Of a stretch of 64,000 nucleotides of DNA, positions 27,352 through 35,884 are shown piece after piece. Under the pieces are notes generated by a model. The model was not told the DNA's origin. It was given only the letters and a program-made list of their open reading frames with translations, and searched no databases. The DNA comes from Proteobacteria bacterium UBA1844. Its GTDB lineage: Bacteria > Pseudomonadota > Gammaproteobacteria > Steroidobacterales > Woeseiaceae. Positions within the stretch are counted from its first letter, which is position 1. Every line of letters starts with the position of its first letter. The stretch spans positions 1-64,000 of the forward strand of contig DDIS01000177.1 of assembly GCA_002338615.1 (NCBI GenBank), given 5' to 3'. The position numbers and the translations under genes are program-made.

Positions 27352-28653
27352 CTACTGGCCGCTGCCGATGTCGGTACGGTAATACATACCGTCAAACTGA
27401 ATTGCTGCAATACCACCGTAGGCGGACTTAAGTGCTCGCGACAAGGTGTCGCCGGTGGCCGTTACCGCAAGAATTCGGCCGCGGGTCGTAACGAGACTGT
27501 CTTCGTCGCTCGCGGTGCCATGGTGGAATACGAGTACGCCGGGCAACGATTCGGCTGCTTCCACGCCGAGAATCGCCCGCCCCACCTCGTGCGACTCGGG
27601 GTAGCCGGACGAGGCAAGCACGACTGTCGCGGCGCTCTGGCTGCTCATGCGCACGTGTCCCGGCGTCAGCCGACCGTCGATGCAGGCTTCAATCGCTTCG
27701 TAGAAATCGCTTTCCAGCAGCGGCAGTACCACGAGTGCTTCGGGATTGCCGAAGCGTGCGTTGAACTCAAGCACCCGCAAGCCGCTGTCTGTCAGCATCA
27801 GGCCCGCGTACAGAATGCCGACGAAAGGGTTGCCCTCCCTGGCCATGCCATCGACGGTACGCTGCAGTACGTTGCTGACAACGTCTTTCATCATGCGCGA
27901 ATCAAAGTCGACTGGCGGTCCAAACGCGCCCATGCCCCCGGTATTCGGGCCGCAGTCGCCGTTGCCGAGGCGCTTGTAATCGCGTACTGCGAGAAGAGGA
28001 ACGACCGTACGTCCGTCTGCAAGCGCAAACAAGGATAACTCGGGCCCCTGGAGACGTTCCTCGATGATCACGGTAGAGCCCGACTCCCCGAATGCGCCGT
28101 CGATGAGGTAACTGCGCAGCGCCGCGAGCGCCTCCGCACGTGTATCGCATACGGATACGCCACGACCGCGTCGCCCGAGTCCACTGATTTTTACAACCAC
28201 GCGCGGCGTGCTCATTTCGTCCAGGTAGGCCACCGCCTGCTCGTAATCCGTGAACGCGCGGTACTCGGCGGTCGGAATCGAATGTCGCTGCATGAATGCT
28301 TTCGCAAATATTTTCGACGACTCAAGGCGCGCGGCCGCCCGGGTGGGTCCGAAAATTCGGAGCCCGGATGCCTGGAATGCATCGACAACGCCGAACGCCA
28401 GCGGAAAATTTGGGCCAACCACTGTCAGGTCGATCTTGTTGTCGAGGGCGAACGCGACAATTTCCTCGGTCGACTCCTCATGGAGCGGGACATTGGTACC
28501 GATCTTTGCGGTCCCGGCGTTGCCAGGTGCAATGAACAGCCGGCCGACTTTTGGCGACTGCGCAATCTTCCAGGCAAGACAATGCTCGCGAGCACCATAA
28601 CCGAGCACGAGCACGGTATGGCGTGGGTCACTATTCTTTGCAGACTGATTCAT
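27352..28653 (-). CDS. purD: Divergent phosphoribosylamine-glycine ligase (PurD-like, 433 aa)
   Basis: ATP-grasp enzyme that joins glycine to phosphoribosylamine in purine synthesis. The full GARS layout is present: N domain (VLVLGYGAREHCLAWKIAQS, APGNAGTA), central ATP-grasp (IFGPTRAAARLESSKIFAK, YKRLGNGDCGPNTGGMGAFG) and C domain. Several normally fixed motifs are changed: GGREHA is GAREHC, VVGPE is VVGPN, KADGLAAGKGV is KISGLGRRGRGV, and RFGDPETQ is RFGNPEAL. The metal-binding EFN is kept. It stands alone, not with purH as is common, and is divergent from the sugar dehydrogenase. Either a fast-evolving PurD or a paralogue with a changed substrate. Confidence 0.82.
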   Translation of the reverse strand: MNQSAKNSDPRHTVLVLGYGAREHCLAWKIAQSPKVGRLFIAPGNAGTAKIGTNVPLHEESTEEIVAFALDNKIDLTVVGPNFPLAFGVVDAFQASGLRIFGPTRAAARLESSKIFAKAFMQRHSIPTAEYRAFTDYEQAVAYLDEMSTPRVVVKISGLGRRGRGVSVCDTRAEALAALRSYLIDGAFGESGSTVIIEERLQGPELSLFALADGRTVVPLLAVRDYKRLGNGDCGPNTGGMGAFGPPVDFDSRMMKDVVSNVLQRTVDGMAREGNPFVGILYAGLMLTDSGLRVLEFNARFGNPEALVVLPLLESDFYEAIEACIDGRLTPGHVRMSSQSAATVVLASSGYPESHEVGRAILGVEAAESLPGVLVFHHGTASDEDSLVTTRGRILAVTATGDTLSRALKSAYGGIAAIQFDGMYYRTDIGSGQ

Positions 28654-28813
28654 CGGTGCGCACTATGCAGTGCCGCCCGTGTGCGGTAAAGCGGGTAATA
28701 CGACATTGTACAAGTGGTCGAAAGCCTTGCTTAGCCCTGGCTCCGTCCGGATGGCGCCGCTACCGTCGTTTCGCTACAGTGTTGTGTCAATGTCACCGGT
28801 CCCGGATGTAACA

Positions 28814-29944
28814 ATGAAAAAGCTACTTGCAGCAAGCTGCGGCATTTTTTTGATGGCAACTGCCTGTGCGCAATCGAAATTGCCATTCGACGTCGAAATT
28901 GTTGCCTCATTCGATGAGCCCTGGGCACTTGCGTTTCTTCCCGACGGGCGCATGCTGGTCACCGAGAAAAAAGGCAATTTGCTGGTCGTTACACAGGATG
29001 GCGAGATATCCCGGCCTGTCCGTGGTATGCCGGATGTGGACTATGGTGGACAAGGCGGTTTTGGTGACGTCGCGGTGCACCCCGATTTCGACAACAACCG
29101 CCTCATCTACCTGAGCTACGTGGAGCCCGGTGTTGGCGATACACGCGGCGCTGCCGTCATGCGCGCTGTGCTCAATTCTACTGACTCGGGCGCCAACCTG
29201 AGCGATGCTGAAGTGATCTGGCGCCAGTACCCGAAAGTTGTCGGTCGAGGTCATTACGGACACAAGCTGCTGTTCGGCGCGGACGGTTACCTGTGGATCT
29301 CCTCCGGAGACCGGCAGAAGTTCACGCCGGCCCAGGACATGCAAGCGAATCTCGGCAAGATTCTGCGCCTCAATGACGACGGCTCGGTGCCCGATGACAA
29401 TCCCTTCGTTGCCTATCGCGACGAGAATCCGTCCGTTGATGACGAAGGCGTATACGGGCAGATCTTCTCACTCGGTCATCGCAATCCGCTCGGTCTCGCC
29501 TTTGATACGCATGGGCAACTCTGGGAAATCGAAATGGGACCGAGAGGTGGCGACGAGTTGAATCGCATAGTGAGCCGTGGCAACTACGGTTACCCGATTG
29601 TTTCGAATGGCGATCACTATGACGGTCGTGAAATCCCCGACCATGATACGCACCCGGAATTCCTGCCGCCGGCGATCTCCTGGACGCCGGTGATCTCGCC
29701 GGGCGACCTGATGGTCTACAACGGCACACTGTTCCCGGACTGGCGTGGCGACTTGCTGGTCGCGGGTCTTTCAGCGCGGGCCATCATTCGGATACGCGTT
29801 GCAGGAGAGAGCGCGCAAGAGGCCGAACGCTACCCGATGGGTGCACGGATTCGCAGTGTTGCAGAAGGTCCTGACGGGGCGATCTGGGTACTGGAAGACG
29901 AAAGCGACAGCAGTGAAGGTCGACTGTTGAAGTTAACGCCGTAG
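28814..29944 (+). CDS. Soluble PQQ-type sugar dehydrogenase (376 aa)
   Basis: Exported beta-propeller of the aldose sugar dehydrogenase (YliI/Asd) family, which oxidises sugars with PQQ in the periplasm. The signal region MKKLLAASCGIFLMATACAQ might also be a weak lipobox. Family motifs are all visible: FDEPWALAFLPDGRMLVTEK, the catalytic His in GRGHYGHKLLF, DGYLWISSGDR, LGHRNPLGLAFD and EMGPRGGDELNRI with NYGYP. I use ATG 28814; the frame is open to 28670 but the extra residues are not signal-like. No PQQ synthesis genes are in the window. recQ follows after 10 bases on the same strand, perhaps by read-through. Confidence 0.9.
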   Translation: MKKLLAASCGIFLMATACAQSKLPFDVEIVASFDEPWALAFLPDGRMLVTEKKGNLLVVTQDGEISRPVRGMPDVDYGGQGGFGDVAVHPDFDNNRLIYLSYVEPGVGDTRGAAVMRAVLNSTDSGANLSDAEVIWRQYPKVVGRGHYGHKLLFGADGYLWISSGDRQKFTPAQDMQANLGKILRLNDDGSVPDDNPFVAYRDENPSVDDEGVYGQIFSLGHRNPLGLAFDTHGQLWEIEMGPRGGDELNRIVSRGNYGYPIVSNGDHYDGREIPDHDTHPEFLPPAISWTPVISPGDLMVYNGTLFPDWRGDLLVAGLSARAIIRIRVAGESAQEAERYPMGARIRSVAEGPDGAIWVLEDESDSSEGRLLKLTP

Positions 29945-29954
29945 GCCCCTGGAT

Positions 29955-31790
29955 ATGAGTGTAGGAATGCCTGGCTCAATTGATGACGTGCTGCGTGATG
30001 TGTTTGGCTTCCACGAATTTCGCGGGCCACAACAGGCCGTTATCGAGTCTGCAATGGCCGGCCGGGACACGTTGGTCATCATGCCAACAGGCGGTGGCAA
30101 GTCCTTGTGTTACCAGGTTCCCGCACTCCTGCGGGACGGCGTCGGGCTCGTCATCTCGCCGCTGATTGCATTGATGCAGGACCAGGTGCGGGCACTCGGC
30201 GAAGTCGGTATCGATGCGGGTTTCTTGAATTCCAGCCAGAGCGCGAATGAACAACGCGCTGTTATTGCGCGATTGAAAAGCGGCGCGCTCAAGTTGCTCT
30301 ATGTAGCACCGGAGCGCCTCGCTGGCGAACACACGCGTGACCTGCTCGCCGGTGTACCCCTGTCGTTGATCGCGATCGACGAAGCACATTGCGTTTCGCA
30401 GTGGGGTCATGACTTTCGGCAGGAATACCTCGCGCTGGACCAACTCGGCGCGCTGTTTCCCGGCGTGCCGCGCATGGCACTGACTGCCACGGCGACCGAG
30501 AAAACGCGCACCGAAATTATTGCTCGTCTTGCGTTCGACAAGCCGGACATATTCGTGGCGCCGTTCGACCGACCGAACATCCGCTACCTCGTGCAGCCAA
30601 AAACCGACGCAAAGCGGCAACTGCTGCAGTTCCTGAAGGATCACCGCGGTGTGGCCGGTATTGTTTATTGCCTGTCGCGCAGGAAAACCGAAAGCACTGC
30701 CGCATGGCTGAACGATAGCGGTATGAGAGCACTGCCGTATCACGCCGGTCTGGACGCCGAAACGCGTCACGAACATCAACGTCGCTTCCTGGCTGAAGAT
30801 GGCTTGATTATCGTTGCGACCATCGCATTCGGCATGGGCATCGACAAACCCGACGTGCGCTTTGTTGCGCACCTCGACCTGCCGAAAAGCCTGGAAGCCT
30901 ATTACCAGGAAACCGGGCGCGCGGGACGCGACGGCCAGCCCGCGGACGCGTGGATGGTCTACGGCCTGCAGGACGTGGTGCGCCTGCGGCAAATGCTCGA
31001 GGAATCGAGCGCGGGTGAAGAACATAAACGCCATGAACGCGCGAAACTGGACGCGTTGCTGGGCTGGTGCGAGGTCACGGGCTGCCGCCGCCGCCCCCTG
31101 CTCGAATACTTCGGCGATTCGCCCACCAGGGACTGTGGTAATTGCGACGGTTGCCTGACGCCGGTCGATACCTGGGACGGTATCGAAGCCGCGCAAAAAC
31201 TATTATCTGCCGTGTACCGCACGGGGCAGCGTTTCGGCGCCGTGCATATCATCGATGTGCTGCTGGGGAAGTCCACCGACAAGGTTGCACAACACGGGCA
31301 TGCCAGGCTGGCTGTGTTTGGCGTCGGCAAAGATCTTGCGACACAGTCCTGGCGCTCGGTCTTGCGTCAACTGATTGTAATGGGCTATGTGCGCGCCGAT
31401 GCGGAACGTTTTGGTGCGCTGGTGCTCACTGAAAAGAGTCGCAGTTTGCTACGCGGTGAAACGCCGGTCCGCTTCCGCAAAGATCCGCAACGGCCGATAG
31501 CGTCCAAGGCGAAATCGGTCCGTATAGAGGCGGTGATTGCCGCAAAAGATCGCGATCTTTGGGAGGCACTGCGCGAATGCCGGCAGGTGCTTGCCAGTGA
31601 GCACGGTGTGCCTCCGTACGTGATCTTCCACGACTCGACTTTGCGACAGATGATCAGCGATCGCCCCGCCAGTGAAGCCGACCTGCTCGACCTCAACGGA
31701 GTTGGCCAGACCAAGCTAGAACGCTACGGCAAGCCCTTCCTGGGTGTGCTGCGAGAATTCTCGCCGCCACGGCAGGCCGCTGAATCGTAG
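29955..31790 (+). CDS. recQ: ATP-dependent DNA helicase RecQ (611 aa)
   Basis: 3'-5' superfamily 2 helicase for recombination and fork repair. Motif I is MPTGGGKSLCYQ and motif II DEAH lies in AIDEAHCVSQWGHDFR. Later motifs are TATATEKTR, GFGMGIDKPDVRFVAHLDLP (split by an initial A) and the arginine motif QETGRAGRDGQ. The four zinc-binding Cys lie in CEVTGCRRRP...DCGNCDGC. The winged-helix region follows, and a C-terminal HRDC domain ends LLDLNGVGQTKLERYGKPFL. Length is normal. The TAG stop is part of a REP palindrome that also lies between recQ and the convergent SIMPL gene. Confidence 0.96.
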   Translation: MSVGMPGSIDDVLRDVFGFHEFRGPQQAVIESAMAGRDTLVIMPTGGGKSLCYQVPALLRDGVGLVISPLIALMQDQVRALGEVGIDAGFLNSSQSANEQRAVIARLKSGALKLLYVAPERLAGEHTRDLLAGVPLSLIAIDEAHCVSQWGHDFRQEYLALDQLGALFPGVPRMALTATATEKTRTEIIARLAFDKPDIFVAPFDRPNIRYLVQPKTDAKRQLLQFLKDHRGVAGIVYCLSRRKTESTAAWLNDSGMRALPYHAGLDAETRHEHQRRFLAEDGLIIVATIAFGMGIDKPDVRFVAHLDLPKSLEAYYQETGRAGRDGQPADAWMVYGLQDVVRLRQMLEESSAGEEHKRHERAKLDALLGWCEVTGCRRRPLLEYFGDSPTRDCGNCDGCLTPVDTWDGIEAAQKLLSAVYRTGQRFGAVHIIDVLLGKSTDKVAQHGHARLAVFGVGKDLATQSWRSVLRQLIVMGYVRADAERFGALVLTEKSRSLLRGETPVRFRKDPQRPIASKAKSVRIEAVIAAKDRDLWEALRECRQVLASEHGVPPYVIFHDSTLRQMISDRPASEADLLDLNGVGQTKLERYGKPFLGVLREFSPPRQAAES

Positions 31791-31814
31791 GAGCGGCATC
31801 CTGCCGCTCCTGCA
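31786..31814. repeat. REP palindrome, copy D, overlapping the recQ stop
   Basis: CGTAGGAGCGGCATCC followed by TGCCGCTCCTGCA, a near-perfect palindrome. The recQ TAG (31788-31790) is the TAG of GTAGGAG. Placed between convergent genes it may serve as a stem that stops transcription or protects mRNA ends from both sides. Confidence 0.88.
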
Positions 31815-31844
31815 GCCAGAGAACACGCTTTGCCGATTCGGATG

Positions 31845-32570
31845 TTACTGAATCGCATACACCACGTGCACGCGCACCTCGGCGCTTATCTGGCCCTCCG
31901 AGATGCTGGGCTGTGGCGCTGCGCTTGCCATTTCGAAACGTGCGCTCGCAAGTGGCATCGGATACCCAGCATCGCTCGACATCGAGATAAGCAACACCTC
32001 GCCAAGTTGTACGCCGGCGAGTTTCGCGAGCGCGTCGGCTTTCCTCTTGGCATCTGCCATTGCCGCGGCGCGTGCACTTTCCTGCAGCGCTTCATTGTTT
32101 TCGATCAGGAACTCGATGCTGCCAATCGAGTTGGAGCCTGCATCCGTTAATGCGCCCAGTATTTCGCCGAGGCGATCGATTTTCCTCACGAGGACACTAA
32201 TGGAATTGCTTACGCGGTAGCCGGTGATTACAGGCTCGCTGTTGCCACCCGGCTCGTGTCGCCGTTCGGGCCAGATTCTGTAGTTCGAGGTCTGGATGTC
32301 CTTTTTATCAATTCCTTTTGCGGCAAGTGCTTGCATCACCTGCGCGACGGCGGCCTGGTTTTGTTTTGATGCTTCGATAACCGTCGCTGCCATCGTCTCA
32401 ACGCCCGCATCGAACATAGCTTGATCCGGAGTTCCGGACGCAAAGCCGCTGCCGTCGACCGTAATACTGCGGCGCTCGCTGACGTCACCGTCGGCTGCCG
32501 CGGGCCCGGCGAGCCCCAGGACGAAAACGCCCAGTAAGGCCGCTGACTTCATTGCACCTGATCGTTGCAT
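31845..32570 (-). CDS. SIMPL-domain (DUF541) exported protein (241 aa)
   Basis: Periplasmic protein of the SIMPL/DUF541 family (E. coli YggE group), linked to protection against oxidative stress. A signal peptide (KSAALLGVFVLGLAGPAAA) is followed by the family start RSITVDGSGFASGTPDQAMF, then KDIQTSNYRIWPERR, GYRVSNSISVLVRKIDRLGE and ARAAAMADAKRKADALAKLAG. AAGGG lies 9 bases before ATG 32570. A second ATG (32552) would give a shorter signal. It converges on recQ across REP copy D. Confidence 0.93.
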   Translation of the reverse strand: MQRSGAMKSAALLGVFVLGLAGPAAADGDVSERRSITVDGSGFASGTPDQAMFDAGVETMAATVIEASKQNQAAVAQVMQALAAKGIDKKDIQTSNYRIWPERRHEPGGNSEPVITGYRVSNSISVLVRKIDRLGEILGALTDAGSNSIGSIEFLIENNEALQESARAAAMADAKRKADALAKLAGVQLGEVLLISMSSDAGYPMPLASARFEMASAAPQPSISEGQISAEVRVHVVYAIQ

Positions 32571-32697
32571 GTTGGTTATCCCTTCTTAAGTTGTGCAAAC
32601 CCCAAGTATAAAGCACGCGCGGCGCGAAACCGTATCCGGGGCCAGGGCGCTTTCGCGCACAGTCCGGCAACAGGGATTGCGCTGCGATCGCCGCGCA

Positions 32698-32721
32698 GTC
32701 GCGCCGGGACGGCGCTCCTAC
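32698..32721 (-). repeat. REP palindrome, copy E, overlapping a lipoprotein stop
   Basis: On the minus strand GTAGGAGCGCCGTCCC then GGCGCGAC. The TAG stop of the upstream lipoprotein gene (32718-32720) is the TAG of GTAGGAG, exactly as at recQ. Confidence 0.82.
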
Positions 32722-33083
32722 TCAGCCGCGCACTTTGTGTGCGGCAGGTAGTGCCGGGCGCCATCGCGCGACTCTATGAGAACGCAGGCATCGCCGTTTT
32801 TTACCAGCCGGAACTGTATCGGCGTGTCCATGTTGCGGCCCTGGGCTGGCTGGCCGTCGATACGGCGTGGAATATTGCGTTCGATCGTCAATACGCTGCT
32901 GTTGGTTAACGCATCGTCTGCGAGCAAAACTTCGGTTCGTAACACTTCATTGACGACCTGCTGCAACGCGGCGCGACTTTCATCGCTTGCATCGACGATG
33001 CGTGCTGGCTGGTCGTCGGCCACGGCCAGGCTCTCGCAGCCGGCTAAAGCGCATAGCAAGACAGCGAAACTACGCCGCCTCAT
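32718..33083 (-). CDS. Small putative lipoprotein (121 aa)
   Basis: No family recognised. MRRRSFAVLLCALAGCESLA has a basic start, hydrophobic core and a Cys in a lipobox-like LAGC. The mature part has a helix (ESRAALQQVVNEVLRTEVLL) and then strands (SSVLTIERNIPRRIDG, PIQFRLVKNGDACVLIESRD). The ATG at 33083 overlaps the stop of the S41 protease gene (ATGA), so the two are coupled; a GTG at 33092 is a weaker alternative. The two Cys in the C-terminal part (ACVL, TKCAAE) could form a disulphide. Possibly an accessory to the protease, by position only. Confidence 0.75.
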   Translation of the reverse strand: MRRRSFAVLLCALAGCESLAVADDQPARIVDASDESRAALQQVVNEVLRTEVLLADDALTNSSVLTIERNIPRRIDGQPAQGRNMDTPIQFRLVKNGDACVLIESRDGARHYLPHTKCAAE

Positions 33084-34699
33084 TTCGGCCACCGTTTCAT
33101 GATCCGGTTCATCAGCAGCGGCGACTTTGGAACGAAACCATCAACGGCAGTGCCCGGCGTGCCGGTCTTGCTGAAGCCCGGTGGTGCGGAGCCACTCGCC
33201 GAAGGGCAGGACTGTGTTTCCCGATAGGTCAATGCGGCGGCCAGGCGTGCCTCGCCGGGATCGCCGAGCAAGTGATCGAAGTCATCACCTACCGAGCAGC
33301 CGGGCAGCACCTCGCCCGGATTGGATTGATTGGCGGCTGAGAAGCCGTCCGTGTAATCGCCAAAATTCTTCTGGTTTACGCCGCGGAACTGGATCGTGAA
33401 GTAGGTCGTACCACAGTTTTCCTCCGCATAGAACCCGTAAGGTTTGCCGCAGGTAGTGGAACCGATCTGAATGACCTCGACATCAACACCGCGCAGTCCG
33501 TTCATAATGGCCTCACTGGCGGAACAGGTGCCCGGGCCGGTCAACACGAATACGCGTTGCAGGTCGAGGGTGGGCAATGGCTGGTTCGCGGGTGCGGCAT
33601 CGAAACCCGACGTGGTGTTGTAGAAAGGTGTCGGTTCGATGGCGCTGCCGGTCACCGGATTGGTGCTCGGATGCTTGTCATTGAACTGGGTCAACTCAAA
33701 GGTACGGCCAGCCGTCGGTGTATTGCCGGCTATCATGTAAGCAAGCTGGCTGGCGATGAACAAATAGCCGCCGCCGTTGTAGCGAATATCCAGCACCAGG
33801 TCGTTAATACCCTGGCCGGCCTTTAGCTGGTTGACGGCATCCACCAGTGCGCCTTCGGCCGTAATGATGTGGTCATTGAATACGAGGTAGCCGACGCGCC
33901 CGCTGGTCGTCTCCAGCACCGACGTTTCCAGCACCGGGCTGGATGTCACGTTAGCAGCCGTCATCGTGATCGAGCGAACACCGCCGCCAAGGTCCATTAC
34001 AGTAAACACGTGTGGGTCGCCGACGGCTGGTGCAAAAAGTCCCTCGTTCAATGTATCGATTCCCGCTTGTGTTCCGTCGTTGATATCAACGCCGTCAACC
34101 TCGAGAATGGTTGCACCCCGTTCAAGCAGCACGTTCGCGGCAGGCGAGTCCGGTTCGGTATAAGCAACCCGAATGTCGCGCGGCGGGGTGGATGCCAGTA
34201 CCGCCCACTGTGCACCGTAGCCCGCGGAAATCCCCGATTGCGACAGCTGGTACCACTCAAAGCTGTCGTAGGTGAAATGAAACTTGTCTTTCGGCGCCCC
34301 GGAGCTTGTGGTTGCGGTGGTTTTCAATACATCGAAATAGTCCAGCGGGTTGTTATACAAAGCCGGGTCGCGGTCAACAATCTCCGCGTACCAGAGATAG
34401 GTATCGTTGGCATGTGAGCGCAGGAAATAGTTCTCATCAAGCGTCGTGCCCTGCACATCGGGGTACGCGGACCCGGTTGCCGGATCAGTGCCGCTGCGCG
34501 GCGCCGCGCAGCGTGCGGCGAAGGTCGATTTGTCGAGGAAGACCCCCTGCTGCCAGTTGCCGGACTGTGAGCCATTGCCATTTTCGTCGTCGCGACCGCC
34601 TCCCCCGCAGGAGCCGAGCGCTGCCAGCGTGGCCAGCAAAACCGTGGCGCGCAGGCAGGTTGCAAGTATCAATCGCGGTTTGCGGGTAGCAGCGGGCAT
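33080..34699 (-). CDS. S41-family (tail-specific-like) peptidase lipoprotein (539 aa)
   Basis: Envelope serine protease of the C-terminal-processing family. The lipoprotein signal contains LATLAALGSC followed by a Gly/Asn/Ser linker. A PDZ-like region lies at about 180-260 (YTEPDSPAANVLLERGATIL, EVDGVDINDGT). The catalytic domain includes LVLDIRYNGGGY, the nucleophile Ser in GPGTCSASEA (about residue 396) and the general base Lys in GSTTCGKPYG (about 422). Twenty-one residues after the second motif a long C-terminal tail begins. I use ATG 34699 rather than GTG 34708. Unlike CtpA it has no recognisable C-terminal cap. Coupled to the small lipoprotein gene that follows. Confidence 0.9.
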   Translation of the reverse strand: MPAATRKPRLILATCLRATVLLATLAALGSCGGGGRDDENGNGSQSGNWQQGVFLDKSTFAARCAAPRSGTDPATGSAYPDVQGTTLDENYFLRSHANDTYLWYAEIVDRDPALYNNPLDYFDVLKTTATTSSGAPKDKFHFTYDSFEWYQLSQSGISAGYGAQWAVLASTPPRDIRVAYTEPDSPAANVLLERGATILEVDGVDINDGTQAGIDTLNEGLFAPAVGDPHVFTVMDLGGGVRSITMTAANVTSSPVLETSVLETTSGRVGYLVFNDHIITAEGALVDAVNQLKAGQGINDLVLDIRYNGGGYLFIASQLAYMIAGNTPTAGRTFELTQFNDKHPSTNPVTGSAIEPTPFYNTTSGFDAAPANQPLPTLDLQRVFVLTGPGTCSASEAIMNGLRGVDVEVIQIGSTTCGKPYGFYAEENCGTTYFTIQFRGVNQKNFGDYTDGFSAANQSNPGEVLPGCSVGDDFDHLLGDPGEARLAAALTYRETQSCPSASGSAPPGFSKTGTPGTAVDGFVPKSPLLMNRIMKRWPK

Positions 34700-34943
34700 T
34701 GATATCACGATATTTCACTGCTCAATACATTCGAGGAACGCTGAATATTAACGCATGAGCAGCCCGGTATTGTTCGATTGTGTCCCAGTCCGGACACGGT
34801 TTGAGAATCCTGACGGCGGGAATGGACGAGACCGACCTGCGCATCTCTGGCGGCTTCTCCGGCAAAGGAGTCTCTCAAAGCCGGCAATCACCCCCGGCCC
34901 GGCCGCTGGCAAGGCCAGTGATCACGCAAGGCAAAACGAGGCA

Positions 34944-34992
34944 TTGACATTGCAGCGTGTCCGTATATAGTAGTTGTTCTAACAACTACTAT
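34944..34992 (+). promoter_or_regulatory. Strong promoter with perfect palindromic operator for the TrmB-type gene
   Basis: TTGACA (34944-34949), a 16-base spacer and TATAGT (34966-34971) form a near-consensus sigma-70 promoter. A perfect inverted repeat, ATAGTAGTTGTT - CT - AACAACTACTAT (34967-34992), covers the -10 and the start-point region. A dimeric repressor bound there would block transcription; the TrmB-type regulator directly downstream is the obvious candidate. Confidence 0.85.
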
Positions 34993-35004
34993 GTGGTTTG
35001 TGCC

Positions 35005-35844
35005 ATGGATGCCCATGCTTTGCTCAAGGAACTCGGTTTCGGCGACTACGAGGCGAAAGCCTACGTAGGCCTTGCGAACGCCGGACAATGCAACGGTTAT
35101 GAGCTGGCCAAGGCAACAGGTATGCCGCGGGCCAATGTCTATGCGGTACTCGAACGCCTGGTCGAGCGCGGCGCGGCGCAGCGATTCGACACGGCAGAGG
35201 GCGTGCGCTACGCCGCCACGCCGCCGGAACTGCTGCTGGCTCATCTCGATCAGCAACATCAGCGCACGCTGGCCGCGACACACGAAGCGCTCACTGCGCT
35301 GGCGCAGCCCGAAGGACCTACACCTGCATTCAATCTTCACAGTCAGCAGGAATTGTTGGCTCAGGCCCACGCGGATATCGACGATGCTACTGAATCACTG
35401 TTAGTCGCCATCCAGCCTGCCGAGGCTGCACAGCTGGCCGAACCACTGCGCGCGGCTCATAAACGTGGCGTCAGCATTACCTGCCTGTGCCTGCAAGCGT
35501 GCGAACACGAGTGCGGCGGTTGCCAGGGCGATATACATCGCTTCCAGCTCGCGCCTGCCGACAACGTACGTTGGTTGCTGCTGGTTGCGGACCGGCAGCT
35601 GGCGCTGCTCGGTCGATTTGACGGCGCAAACGGCGAAGGCCTCGCAACCGCGCAGCGGCTGGTGGTCGAACTCACCAGCGCCTATATCCGACAAAGTCTT
35701 ACTCTCGCGATGCTCGCCAGGGAACTGGGCGAGCGCTATGAAAGCCTGCTGACCAGCGAGACGCAGCAGATTCTGAATCGTTTTTACCCGGGCGGGGATT
35801 TCCTCGCCCATTTCAAGAGCCAAAGCGACACCGAGTTACATTGA
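35005..35844 (+). CDS. TrmB-family transcriptional regulator (279 aa)
   Basis: DNA-binding regulator. An N-terminal winged helix of the TrmB type (LLKELGFGDYEAKAYVGL, then GYELAKATGMPRANVYAVLE and RLVERGAAQRF) is followed by a coiled linker and a ligand-binding-like domain (LVAIQPAEAAQLAEPL). That domain contains a Cys cluster, CLCLQACEHECGGC (about 157-170), which could bind metal or sense redox state; this is unusual for the family's sugar sensors. ATG 35005 starts 13 bases after the operator palindrome. Archaeal TrmB proteins bind sugars; in bacteria ligands are mostly unknown. Probably autoregulated and controlling the secreted protein downstream. Confidence 0.88.
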   Translation: MDAHALLKELGFGDYEAKAYVGLANAGQCNGYELAKATGMPRANVYAVLERLVERGAAQRFDTAEGVRYAATPPELLLAHLDQQHQRTLAATHEALTALAQPEGPTPAFNLHSQQELLAQAHADIDDATESLLVAIQPAEAAQLAEPLRAAHKRGVSITCLCLQACEHECGGCQGDIHRFQLAPADNVRWLLLVADRQLALLGRFDGANGEGLATAQRLVVELTSAYIRQSLTLAMLARELGERYESLLTSETQQILNRFYPGGDFLAHFKSQSDTELH

Positions 35845-35884
35845 CACGATGGACGAACGGCCCGCATCCAAAGGAGAAATTATC

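Noticed and set aside
29976..31196. 406-codon minus-strand frame opposite recQ; also 43206-44264 plus opposite the HlyD-like gene and 23573-24736 plus opposite a TPR gene
   Set aside because: Shadow frames of conserved genes, with no family features.
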